A DNA stretch of 64,000 nucleotides from Bacteroidota bacterium (GTDB lineage: Bacteria; Bacteroidota; Bacteroidia; J057; JADKCL01), in NCBI GenBank assembly GCA_016718825.1, contig JADKCL010000040.1, positions 1 through 64,000 of the forward strand. The letters are read 5' to 3'. Position 1 is the stretch's first letter, and each line of letters begins with the position of its first letter. The translations under genes were made by a program, and so were the position numbers. Of the stretch, positions 50,490-58,673 are shown one piece after another. A model generated the notes under the pieces. It saw only the letters and a list, made by a program, of their open reading frames with translations. It made no database searches and had not been told where the DNA came from.

Positions 50490-52949
50490 TTATTCCGTGA
50501 CCTTCACCACTTTGTGGACCACATGTTGGTCTGCCATCCGTACGGAAAGCAGGTAAACTCCGGCCGGCAAGCTGCCTGTCCCAAGTACCAAACGCTGCGC
50601 GCCTGCCCGGAATTCCTGTTGCAAGAGGACCTGTCCGAGCTCGTTGCTGAGCGTCAATTCGCCACTTCCCTTGGCAGGAAGGTTGAGCGCCACTTCAAGA
50701 CGGTCCGTAAATGGATTTGGGAAAATCCTTCCCTCCAAGCCAATTGCAAATTCCTCCGTCCCGACAAAAACAAACTGAATCGTACTGCTGTCCGTATCCG
50801 AACAGCCAATCGAATCGGCCATGGTCAAGGTCACCAAATAGCTGCCATCGGTCGCGTAGGTGTACACCGGTGCCATCTGCGCAGATGTGCCGCCATCGCC
50901 AAAGTTCCAAGCGTAGGAAGTTCCATTTGGATCATTCGGAGTAAAGGTCCAGTTGAGGCTTGTGCCGGATTGTTGCCCGGTGAAGCTCGCATCGGGTACG
51001 GAAATCGTCACATCCATCTGCGGACGGGTGTAGCAGCCGTATTGATCGGTGACTTGCAGGGTGTAAATGCCGGAGGTATTCAAGGTAATCGAGGCACTGT
51101 CGGGGCCGGGTTGCCAGTTGTAATCGAACTGAGGACCGTTGAAACTTGCGTCATAAACCGTACCGGCGCAAACCAACGTATCCGAAGGCAGATAGACGAA
51201 CGGCGGTGCGACATTTTCCTGGGCAAGTTCGGCATCCATCCAAGCCAGCCTCCGTGTGATGTAGGACCGCAGCGAATCGATTTGATCCTGATAAGTTTGG
51301 CCACCCAGATCATTCCAAACGGTGAAGTTGCGCGATTGTGCCTCGTCAATTTCGGCATGAAGGCTGTCGATCATCACGTTGAAAGAATCGTTGCTGAGGG
51401 TCGTTTGACGCAACATTTCCCAGCGGCAAGCCACTTGCTTGCGGTAGGTTTGCTCCGTCCACAGCTTGCTCCACCAAAATGGAAATGGCCAATAGGGGTG
51501 TGTGATTTCCCAAACCCAGCCCGAAGTACGGGAAGGTTCCCAGTATTCGAAGGCGCGGTCATAGTCCCAAGGAGGACCGATTTTCAGCTTGCCGCCATCG
51601 GTTGCTTTTTCCTTGTACATATAGGTACTGCGGCCGTAGCTGTCGTAGTTGACGCTGAATTCGTTGACGATCAGGAAGTCAATAAACGTCTCAATCTTCA
51701 CGAATTTGCGGTACCCATTGACGGGATCGGCAAAGTTGGGGCCGTTGAGGACATCTTCGAAGGAGTCCACATATTCATGGATATAGTTGGCTTGCTGCGG
51801 CATGATGTTGCTCGCCTTGGGATAGACGAATTTGAATTCGACGGGCGCAGTACAAGTTTGGTTGTTGATGCAGGGATATGCCGAATTCCAGGCGCCGGGT
51901 TCGCCATTGATGTTCATTTCGATGATGTAACCGCCAGTCAATTCTACGCCCGAAACGTCTGCCGGATCAAGCTTGGCAATGTCGATGCGGTTGACGTCGC
52001 GTTTGACTTTTTCGGTCAGGGTATAGTAGCCGATGTAGTTGCCGTCGAGGAATACCTCGCACATGCGTGTACGGGGTGCGTAGCCGCCCATGCGGCGTGC
52101 CATTTCGTAGGCAATCGTGTTTTTGATGAGCGTATGGTCCAGATATTCAGCCTTGAACATCCAGTCCGTTTCGCGCGGCATTCCCAAGATCGTGGTGTCC
52201 AATTCTGCGCCTTGGGCATCCACAGTTTCAAAATCGTAGTTTTTCTTGGGATAGCCGGGGCCTGTGAAGCCCTGCCATTCGGCCATGATCCTTCCCTCGT
52301 AGGCGTAATTGGTTTGGTTCACATAGTTGCGCACGCCAGGTCCGTTGTCGATGATCTGCATTTGCACGGGAACTTTGGGGTCGTCGCTGATCGGAGCCCC
52401 CAAGGTGGTAAGTTTCACGATGGGGAGGTTGCTGGAACTGACGATAAACGGCATCGCAGGATTATTCCCGAAGGTGATGCTCCAAAACGTCAGAATCCCG
52501 ATGTCTGCGCCGGCCATGTCGCGGCAGAGCAGGTGCCAAGTTCCATTCGGGTTTTGGCCATTGTTGACGTTGCCCATCGTGCCTTGGCTTTTGAACGTGC
52601 CGGTAAAAGGTGCTGTTCCTTGCGTAACGGACGTCCCGGTTCCTTCGAGGCAGGTATTGAAAAAGTTATCGTCCCCGCCGCCGATGCCTGAAAACAGCAA
52701 GATCGTCGTTCCATCTGGTGCCTGCAATTGCACCTCCATGTCGGAACAGTAGGTATGGTACATGTTCAGACAAGCCGTTTCCAACCCGAAATTGGTGTCG
52801 ATCACGGAAGGCAAGCCGCTCACGACGACATCAAACACGACCGTGGTATTGTTGTCGGGAATCGTGTCGGTATGGGTGACGGAGAAGGTCTGGGCCTTCA
52901 ACGTGCCGAGAAAAAGCAGTGAACAACAAATCAGGAACAAATTCTTCAT
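50490..52949 (-). CDS. Secreted P-domain / CotH kinase-like / PKD protein with T9SS tail
   Basis: 819 residues. Signal peptide 1-19. P-domain-like sandwich ~22-170 (MYHTYCSDMEVQLQAPDGTTILLF...NGTWHLLCRDMAGADIGILTFWSITFG). CotH domain ~175-570: 'MPRETDWMFKAEYLDHTLIKNTIAYEMARRMG', 'CEVFLDGNYIGYYTLTEKVKRDVNRIDIAKL' and the active-site-like 'LKIGPPWDYDRAF'. PKD ~655-730 (YAWNFGDGGTS). Type A T9SS tail ~740-819 (GRIFPNPFTDRLEVAL...GVYLLSVRMAD). CotH proteins are atypical protein kinases first studied in Bacillus spore coats; here the enzyme would act at or outside the outer membrane. A paralog lies at 58674-60773. Confidence 0.92.
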   Translation of the reverse strand: MKNLFLICCSLLFLGTLKAQTFSVTHTDTIPDNNTTVVFDVVVSGLPSVIDTNFGLETACLNMYHTYCSDMEVQLQAPDGTTILLFSGIGGGDDNFFNTCLEGTGTSVTQGTAPFTGTFKSQGTMGNVNNGQNPNGTWHLLCRDMAGADIGILTFWSITFGNNPAMPFIVSSSNLPIVKLTTLGAPISDDPKVPVQMQIIDNGPGVRNYVNQTNYAYEGRIMAEWQGFTGPGYPKKNYDFETVDAQGAELDTTILGMPRETDWMFKAEYLDHTLIKNTIAYEMARRMGGYAPRTRMCEVFLDGNYIGYYTLTEKVKRDVNRIDIAKLDPADVSGVELTGGYIIEMNINGEPGAWNSAYPCINNQTCTAPVEFKFVYPKASNIMPQQANYIHEYVDSFEDVLNGPNFADPVNGYRKFVKIETFIDFLIVNEFSVNYDSYGRSTYMYKEKATDGGKLKIGPPWDYDRAFEYWEPSRTSGWVWEITHPYWPFPFWWSKLWTEQTYRKQVACRWEMLRQTTLSNDSFNVMIDSLHAEIDEAQSRNFTVWNDLGGQTYQDQIDSLRSYITRRLAWMDAELAQENVAPPFVYLPSDTLVCAGTVYDASFNGPQFDYNWQPGPDSASITLNTSGIYTLQVTDQYGCYTRPQMDVTISVPDASFTGQQSGTSLNWTFTPNDPNGTSYAWNFGDGGTSAQMAPVYTYATDGSYLVTLTMADSIGCSDTDSSTIQFVFVGTEEFAIGLEGRIFPNPFTDRLEVALNLPAKGSGELTLSNELGQVLLQQEFRAGAQRLVLGTGSLPAGVYLLSVRMADQHVVHKVVKVTE

Positions 52950-53144
52950 AGACCAACCAAGTTCTTGCAGCCGAATTCCGGACTGGAAACACGAATGTAA
53001 ACGTTGTGTGTACAGATTGCAACGGTGGAAGGCGACAGATCCACGATTCTACGAATGTCGGCATGGGATTGGAAGGTGTTTCAGGGAAAGGATTGCCGGT
53101 TTTGCATGAACGGGAAATGATTACCTTCGAAAAAAGCATCAGCA

Positions 53145-53504
53145 ATGGCATCTGATCCCCATACCTTGGAGCGCCTGCGGCGCGCACTTCAGCTCCGGAG
53201 GATAGACTGGTACGAAAAGCGCATGTTTGGCGGCGACTGTTTTATGGTCGATGACAAAATGTGTTTGGGCACCTTCAAAGGCGGTATCATGTTTCGGGTG
53301 GATCCTGAATCCGGCGATGCGTTGTCACAAAGGGAAAATGTGGCGATCATGGAGCAAGGTGGACATGCCATGCCGGGATTTTTGCTGGCATCGCCCGAAG
53401 CCTACGACCGCGACGAAGACTTGGACTTCTGGGTGGACGCCTGCCTTGCCTACAATCCAAAGGCAAAGGCAAGCAAAAAGCGGGCAGCAAAAAATGGGCA
53501 TTGA
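53145..53504 (+). CDS. TfoX/Sxy N-terminal domain protein
   Basis: 119 residues matching the TfoX N-terminal domain: 'EKRMFGGDCFMVDDKMCLGTFKGGIMFRV' followed by 'GGHAMPGFLLASPEAYDRDEDLDFWVDACLAYNPKAK'. Only this domain is present, without the C-terminal helix-hairpin-helix part of Sxy. Stand-alone versions are common in Bacteroidota and have no established role; competence regulation should not be assumed. The basic tail (KASKKRAAKNGH) is typical. Confidence 0.88.
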   Translation: MASDPHTLERLRRALQLRRIDWYEKRMFGGDCFMVDDKMCLGTFKGGIMFRVDPESGDALSQRENVAIMEQGGHAMPGFLLASPEAYDRDEDLDFWVDACLAYNPKAKASKKRAAKNGH

Positions 53505-53622
53505 AACCTTGGTGAATGCGTACAGGGGCAGTGCAATCCCTGAAAATCTTCCTTTTTGTTCTTGAATTTTTCCTCCAAAATCCTAGATTCGCGATTCTAA
53601 ACCTTATTGAAAAGCGACAAGT

Positions 53623-54027
53623 ATGGGAGCTTGGGACTACGGATTTTTTGACAATGACGCCGCGCTGGATTGCGTGGACGCGCTCGAAGACAGCGAAAAC
53701 CCAAAGGCATTTTTCAAACGGGCGTTTTCTGATGCGCTCAAATCCACTTACCTCGATCAGGACGATGCCCATGCCGTGACCGTCTCGGCAGTCTATATCG
53801 ACTTTCTCCTCAATGGCACGCATTATGGAGAAGATCACGAGAATTTGCTCTCATTTGCCAATGCACATCCCAAACTCAAGGTCGATGACCTGCGGGGAGA
53901 AGCCGTCAAGGCCCTGCAAAAGGTGATCGGCCCCGACTCCGAACTCCAACAACTCTGGGCAGAAAACAAGGATGATTTTCCGAGTTGGAAAAGGACGATC
54001 GAGGACCTCATCGCCCGGCTCAAATAA
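53623..54027 (+). CDS. DUF4259 domain protein
   Basis: 134 residues starting 'MGAWDYGFFDNDAALDCVDALED', the signature of DUF4259; the rest is helical (YIDFLLNGTHYGEDHENLLSFANAHPKL...SWKRTIEDLIARLK). Function unknown; DUF4259 genes often neighbour immunity- or stress-type genes. Short, cytoplasmic, in line with the TfoX gene upstream (118 bases) and the superoxide dismutase downstream (163 bases). Confidence 0.88.
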   Translation: MGAWDYGFFDNDAALDCVDALEDSENPKAFFKRAFSDALKSTYLDQDDAHAVTVSAVYIDFLLNGTHYGEDHENLLSFANAHPKLKVDDLRGEAVKALQKVIGPDSELQQLWAENKDDFPSWKRTIEDLIARLK

Positions 54028-54190
54028 GTTCAGATTCAGCTTTATTCCATACCGATCTGTCGCCTCGCAGCTGCCGAAACGCGGTGCGATTCCTATCAAA
54101 ATGCCACTTGGAGCGTTCTGGAGGCCTTTCAGGATTTATCGGCCATTTATCGTCAATTATTCCGATATTTGCACGAAATTTTTGAAGAAG

Positions 54191-55193
54191 ATGAAGAAGG
54201 TGTTGATTTCTTTTGCCGCTTTGGCTTTCCTGGGTTGCCAAATTGCCGTTGCGCAATTCGTGCAAAAGCCATTGCCGTATGCATACACTGCGCTCGAGCC
54301 ATCGATCGATGCGCAAACAATGGAAATCCATTACAGCAAGCACCATGCTGCTTACGTCAAAAACCTGAATGCTGCTGTCGCCGGCACCGACATCGCCAAC
54401 GCCAAGATCGAGGACATCTTTGCCAAGGTGTCCAAATACAGCGATGCCGTGCGCAACAATGCCGGTGGGCACTACAACCACGAATTGTTCTGGTCTGTCC
54501 TCACCGACAAAAAGACCAGCCTTCATCCGCAGTTGGAAGAGGCCATCAAAGCAACTTGGACCAGCGTCGACAGCATGAAAACCCTGCTCAACAAGGCTGC
54601 AGCTACGCGTTTCGGATCCGGCTGGGCTTGGTTGTATGTCACTTCCGAAGGCAAATTGGCCATCGGAAGCAGCCCCAACCAAGACAATCCCCTGATGGAT
54701 CTGTCTCCGATCAAAGGTTTTCCCATCCTCGGAATTGACGTTTGGGAACACGCCTATTACCTCAAGTACCAAAACAAGCGTGCGGATTATCTCTCAGCGA
54801 TTTGGAACGTCGTGAACTGGGAAGAAGTGAGCAACCGCTACTTTACCGTCGTTCCCAAGAAAAGCAAATTTGATCCTTGGCCCGGAATTGAAGGCCTTTC
54901 ATCAAGTGATGTCGCAGACCTTCCATCCGATGGAGGAAGGTAATTTCGCACCGATCAAGGCGCGGAGCGCAGAAATGATGCAGAAGGCAGATGCCTTGGC
55001 AGCAAGTACCGCTCCTGCCGAATTTAACAAGCCCGATGTGCTCAAAGCCGTGAAAAAGCTCAAAGCCGACAGCAAAAAATTGAATGATCTCGTGACCAAA
55101 AAGGCTTCCGACGAAGTCCTCAAGAAGTCACTGACAGCGTTGCACGATACGTTCCATCAAATTGTGGGACTATGTTTCGGAGAAGAGCATTGA
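54191..55193 (+). CDS. sodB: Exported Fe/Mn superoxide dismutase with extra C-terminal helical domain; one frameshift
   Basis: Start at ATG 54191 gives a signal peptide (MKKVLISFAALAFLGCQIAVAQ; a Cys at 16 could also make it a lipoprotein). The SOD core has metal ligands His47 (EIHYSKHH), His97 (HYNHELFW), and Asp183 and His187 (DVWEHAYYLKY). One extra G near 54882 shifts the frame; the protein continues 'ELKAFHQVMSQTFHPMEEGNFAPIK...LHDTFHQIVGLCFGEEH', about 105 residues with four predicted helices and a repeated H..(M/F)..(T)FH pattern. Total about 333 residues, versus ~200 for a plain SOD. It removes superoxide outside the cytoplasm. Fe versus Mn cannot be decided, so the symbol is tentative. 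Confidence 0.88.
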
Positions 55194-55274
55194 TTTGCCC
55201 GATCTGAACATTCATAAATGTCTAGCATGCCTGGGAGCAGCAATTGAATTACTCCCAAGCTTTATTTTTATACG

Positions 55275-55724
55275 ATGAGTCAAAAGGAAGAAATCAAGTT
55301 CTACAGCGTTGGAGGCTCCTACGGAGAGTTTTCTTGTTTCGCTGTGTATCCGATCCGGGTCAAGGGCAAAGTTTGGCCAACAACCGAGCATTACTACCAA
55401 GCACAAAAATTTGCCGGCACTTCGCAAGAACTTGCCATCCAAAAGGCAGCCACGCCCATGAAAGCCGCCGAATTGGGCCGGACGAAAAAAATCAGGGTCA
55501 GGCCAACTTGGGACAATGTCAAGGACAACATCATGATGGAGGCAATGCGGGCCAAGTTCACCCAATATGCCGACCTCAAGGCCATGTTGTTGGCAACCGA
55601 GGATGCCCAAATCACCCTTCACACCGAGACCGATGCCTACTGGGGCGATGGTGGTGACGGAAAAGGCCTGAACAAGATGGGCAAGATCCTCATGAAGGTG
55701 CGCGAAGAGCTTCAAAAGGGCTAG
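55275..55724 (+). CDS. NADAR family protein (YbiA-like N-glycosidase)
   Basis: 149 residues of the NADAR/DUF1768 family: 'FSCFAVYPIRVKGKVWPTTEHYYQAQKFAGT', 'WDNVKDNIMMEAMRAKFTQYADLKAMLLATEDAQI' and 'DAYWGDGGDGKGLNKMGKILMKVRE'. The 'PTTEHYYQAQKF' and 'WGDG.DG.G.N.(M/L)G' motifs carry the residues linked to activity. Known members cleave the N-glycosidic bond of early riboflavin-pathway intermediates (YbiA) or, in other branches, act on ADP-ribosylated nucleic acids. Full length. Confidence 0.93.
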   Translation: MSQKEEIKFYSVGGSYGEFSCFAVYPIRVKGKVWPTTEHYYQAQKFAGTSQELAIQKAATPMKAAELGRTKKIRVRPTWDNVKDNIMMEAMRAKFTQYADLKAMLLATEDAQITLHTETDAYWGDGGDGKGLNKMGKILMKVREELQKG

Positions 55725-55759
55725 TCCATCGAATTTCAGGTCCGGTAAATTACATTTCT

Positions 55760-57235
55760 ATGGTAGCAGGAACGCCTCCGGATTTTGCAGTGGGCATCAT
55801 CGGGGCAGGATTTGCCGGGATCATCGCTGCCATGCAATTGCAAAAGCAGGGGCGCAATAACTTTATCATCTTTGAACGTGCCGATCAGGTTGGTGGCACT
55901 TGGCGTGACAATACGTATCCGGGTTGCGCCTGTGATGTGCCTTCCCATGTCTATTCGATCGCAGCGGCGCCCAATCCAAGTTGGTCGCGCATGTTTTCTC
56001 CGCAACAGGAAATTCTTGCCTACATGCAAGATGTCGTTCGGCAAAATGGCTTGGAGGGGAAAATCCGATATGGTGCAGACATTGTGCACTGCGAATTCGA
56101 CACGGCATCGGGCCGCTGGAAACTGACTGACCGGCAAGGACGGAGCACCACCGTCAAGGCTGTGATCGCAGCCCTCGGTCCGCTGAACAGACCCAAATGG
56201 CCTGATATCCCAGGCATTGAAGCCTTTCAAGGAAAAGCCTTCCATACTTCCCAATGGGACCATGCATGTGATTTGACCGGCAAAAACGTGGCCGTGATCG
56301 GTACGGGCGCAAGCGCCATTCAAGTGGTACCTTCGATCGCACCCATCGTTGGCAACCTCACTGTCTTTCAGCGCACTGCTGCATGGGTTTCCAACCGCAA
56401 TGACCATCCGATTTCGCAACCACAACAGCGCCGATACAAGCGGTTTCCGATCCTGCAACGGCTGATGCGTACCATCATCTATTGGGTGATGGAAATTCGT
56501 GGACGTTTGTTTATCGGGAATCGTTTTCTCCATCGTTTGGAACAGCGTGCCTGCCTGCGCAAGCTCGAAAAGGAGGTTCAGAATCCGGAGATTCGGCGCA
56601 AGCTCACCCCCGCTTATACCTTGGGATGCAAGCGCATCCTGCAATCCGACGATTACCTGCCCACATTCAACCGACCCAACGTCACCCTCGTCACCGATTC
56701 CATTGCCGAAATCACGCAGACGGGTATTCGCACAGCCGATGGCGCGGAATTTCCGGTCGACGTGATCATTTTCAGTACCGGATTCGAAGCCGCTGAAATC
56801 AAAACCGACGCAACGATCACTGGGCTCGACGGACGCGAAATCTTTGCAGAATGGGCCAAAACGGGCATGGAAGCCTACAAAGGCACCACTTTTTCGGGTT
56901 ATCCCAACTTCACCTACGTACTCGGACCGAATACAGGCTTGGGGCATAGTTCAGTCCTGCACATCATGGAGTCGCAAATGCCCTACATTTTGCAATACCT
57001 CGATGTCTTGGATCAGCAAGGACCGAATGGGTATTTGGATGTCAAGCCCGAGGTGCAAAAGGCGCACAATGCAGCATTGCAGGCGCAATTCAAAGGAACA
57101 GTCTGGGAATCAGGGTGCAAAAGTTGGTATGTAAATTCGCAGGGAAAAAACACAACGCTTTTCCCTCGATTGACCCGCGAATTCAGGAAGCAATTGGCGC
57201 ATTTTGATGCCGCGAATTATCGGTGCGTTCGATGA
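55760..57235 (+). CDS. Flavin-containing (Baeyer-Villiger type) monooxygenase
   Basis: 491 residues. FAD-binding GAGFAG (15-20), NADPH-binding GTGASA (181-186), and the fingerprint 'FQGKAFHTSQWD' (156-167) typical of type I Baeyer-Villiger monooxygenases; 'GGTWRDNTYPGCACDVPSHVYS' also belongs to the group. Such enzymes insert oxygen into ketones or oxidise N/S atoms with NADPH and O2. The substrate cannot be read from the context. It follows the NADAR gene by 35 bases, so co-transcription is possible. No signal peptide. Confidence 0.92.
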   Translation: MVAGTPPDFAVGIIGAGFAGIIAAMQLQKQGRNNFIIFERADQVGGTWRDNTYPGCACDVPSHVYSIAAAPNPSWSRMFSPQQEILAYMQDVVRQNGLEGKIRYGADIVHCEFDTASGRWKLTDRQGRSTTVKAVIAALGPLNRPKWPDIPGIEAFQGKAFHTSQWDHACDLTGKNVAVIGTGASAIQVVPSIAPIVGNLTVFQRTAAWVSNRNDHPISQPQQRRYKRFPILQRLMRTIIYWVMEIRGRLFIGNRFLHRLEQRACLRKLEKEVQNPEIRRKLTPAYTLGCKRILQSDDYLPTFNRPNVTLVTDSIAEITQTGIRTADGAEFPVDVIIFSTGFEAAEIKTDATITGLDGREIFAEWAKTGMEAYKGTTFSGYPNFTYVLGPNTGLGHSSVLHIMESQMPYILQYLDVLDQQGPNGYLDVKPEVQKAHNAALQAQFKGTVWESGCKSWYVNSQGKNTTLFPRLTREFRKQLAHFDAANYRCVR

Positions 57236-57314
57236 TCCAAGAAGCCTGCGCAGCTGATTTTGATCACGAATTCCCCGAGTTTAAATCGCCATTTTCGCAT
57301 TCAAAATCAATGGA

Positions 57315-58652
57315 ATGGGAAAGCTGTCTATTCTTCTGAAACTCTTAGGCTTTGTCGCGATCTTCTTGTTTCCTGCAGGATTGCAAGCCCAATGGAATTA
57401 CGTAGGGCCGGCCGGGATTTCCTCTGGATGGTCTGCTTACAACGATATCGCAGTGGATTCTGGTGGTGCGCCGATCGTAGTCTTTCGAGACATTGGATTG
57501 CAGTCTGCCCCCTGTCTGCGGTGGGATGGCAGCCAATGGGAACAAATCGGAGCGGCAAGCGATACATTTCCGGTGGGGTACGATTTGCATTTGTTCGTCG
57601 GCAAGGAAGACAAGATTTCCCTGGTTTTTCAGGACGAAGGAAACAACTACCTCTCCTGTATCCGCTACAACGGAAGTCAGTGGGATTATGTCGGTTCCCA
57701 ATACCTCAGTCAGTCAATGGCCAATTACGTTACCGCAGCCTATGACACTGCTGGCCAATTCCATGTGGCATTTGTGGACATGAACGGTTTCCACTTTCTT
57801 CGGGAAAATGGGGCCAATTGGGATGCATTGCCCATGAACGGTTTGCCTTCCCCGATCGCGTATACATCCTTGCAATTCGGTCCTGACAATACGCCGTATT
57901 TGATGTTTACCGATATGAATACGTTGAAGGCCAATTGCATGTCATGGAACGGCGCGGCTTGGGTCGGGGTCGGGAACGCCGGATTCTCCACCAATTTTGC
58001 CAAAGATGATCGGTTGCTCATTTCGCCTACAGGTGCCATATTTTGTGCTTACGACGATGGCTTGACAACGGTGAAGAAATTGAATGCACAGACGCAAATG
58101 TGGGAACTGATCGGGCAGGCGGGACTGGGAGGATCCTTTATGGGCCTCGAAGACTTTATTCGGGATTCAAACGGCGGACTTTATATCAGCACCTCGCAAA
58201 TTGCAGGCGATCATGCACGTTGCCTGAAATTTGACGGAAGCAGTTGGTCACAGATCGGCGGAACGGGCATCAACGACACGACGGCAGGCTATCCCAATAT
58301 CGCCCTCAGCCCCGACGGGACACTCTTTTGCACCTACAATGATTTCGAAATTTCCAAAGCGGTCGTCAAGGAATTCGTAGGGGCCGTCAAGGTGGAGGAG
58401 CAGGCTTTGGGTGCTGATTTCGAACTGTTTCCAAATCCTGGGTCATCGTCACTCCATTTCAGCGAGCCCTCAATCCGTGCAAAATTCTCGGTGAGAATTC
58501 TGGATATCAGGGGCAAGGTTCGTTGGATGGGAAATCTGACGCAGCAGGATGCCGTTTCTGGAATCGACCTGACAAATTTGGACGCGGGATTGTATTTCGT
58601 GGAATTGACCTCCGCCAATGGAACATTCTGCCGGAAATGGATCAAGCAATAG
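57315..58652 (+). CDS. Secreted propeller-like protein with T9SS tail
   Basis: 445 residues. Signal peptide at residues 1-26 (ending GLQAQ). Residues ~28-360 hold about six repeats of the type 'CLRWDGSQWEQIGAA....DLxxxVGKxDxxSLVFQD', suggesting a beta-propeller. Residues ~370-445 are a type A T9SS tail (FELFPNPGSSSLHFSE...AGLYFVELTSANGTFCRKWIK). No catalytic motif. It converges with the second CotH gene; the stops are 21 bases apart. Confidence 0.88.
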   Translation: MGKLSILLKLLGFVAIFLFPAGLQAQWNYVGPAGISSGWSAYNDIAVDSGGAPIVVFRDIGLQSAPCLRWDGSQWEQIGAASDTFPVGYDLHLFVGKEDKISLVFQDEGNNYLSCIRYNGSQWDYVGSQYLSQSMANYVTAAYDTAGQFHVAFVDMNGFHFLRENGANWDALPMNGLPSPIAYTSLQFGPDNTPYLMFTDMNTLKANCMSWNGAAWVGVGNAGFSTNFAKDDRLLISPTGAIFCAYDDGLTTVKKLNAQTQMWELIGQAGLGGSFMGLEDFIRDSNGGLYISTSQIAGDHARCLKFDGSSWSQIGGTGINDTTAGYPNIALSPDGTLFCTYNDFEISKAVVKEFVGAVKVEEQALGADFELFPNPGSSSLHFSEPSIRAKFSVRILDIRGKVRWMGNLTQQDAVSGIDLTNLDAGLYFVELTSANGTFCRKWIKQ

Positions 58653-58673
58653 GCGAAATTCGGCAATCCTTGT

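Noticed and set aside
50433..52691. 752-codon open frame on the plus strand antisense to the CotH gene
   Set aside because: No signal peptide, family pattern or low-complexity sense; it mirrors codon usage of the well-supported minus-strand gene.
55736..56947. 403-codon minus-strand frame opposite the monooxygenase
   Set aside because: The plus-strand flavoenzyme has all its motifs; the antisense frame has none.
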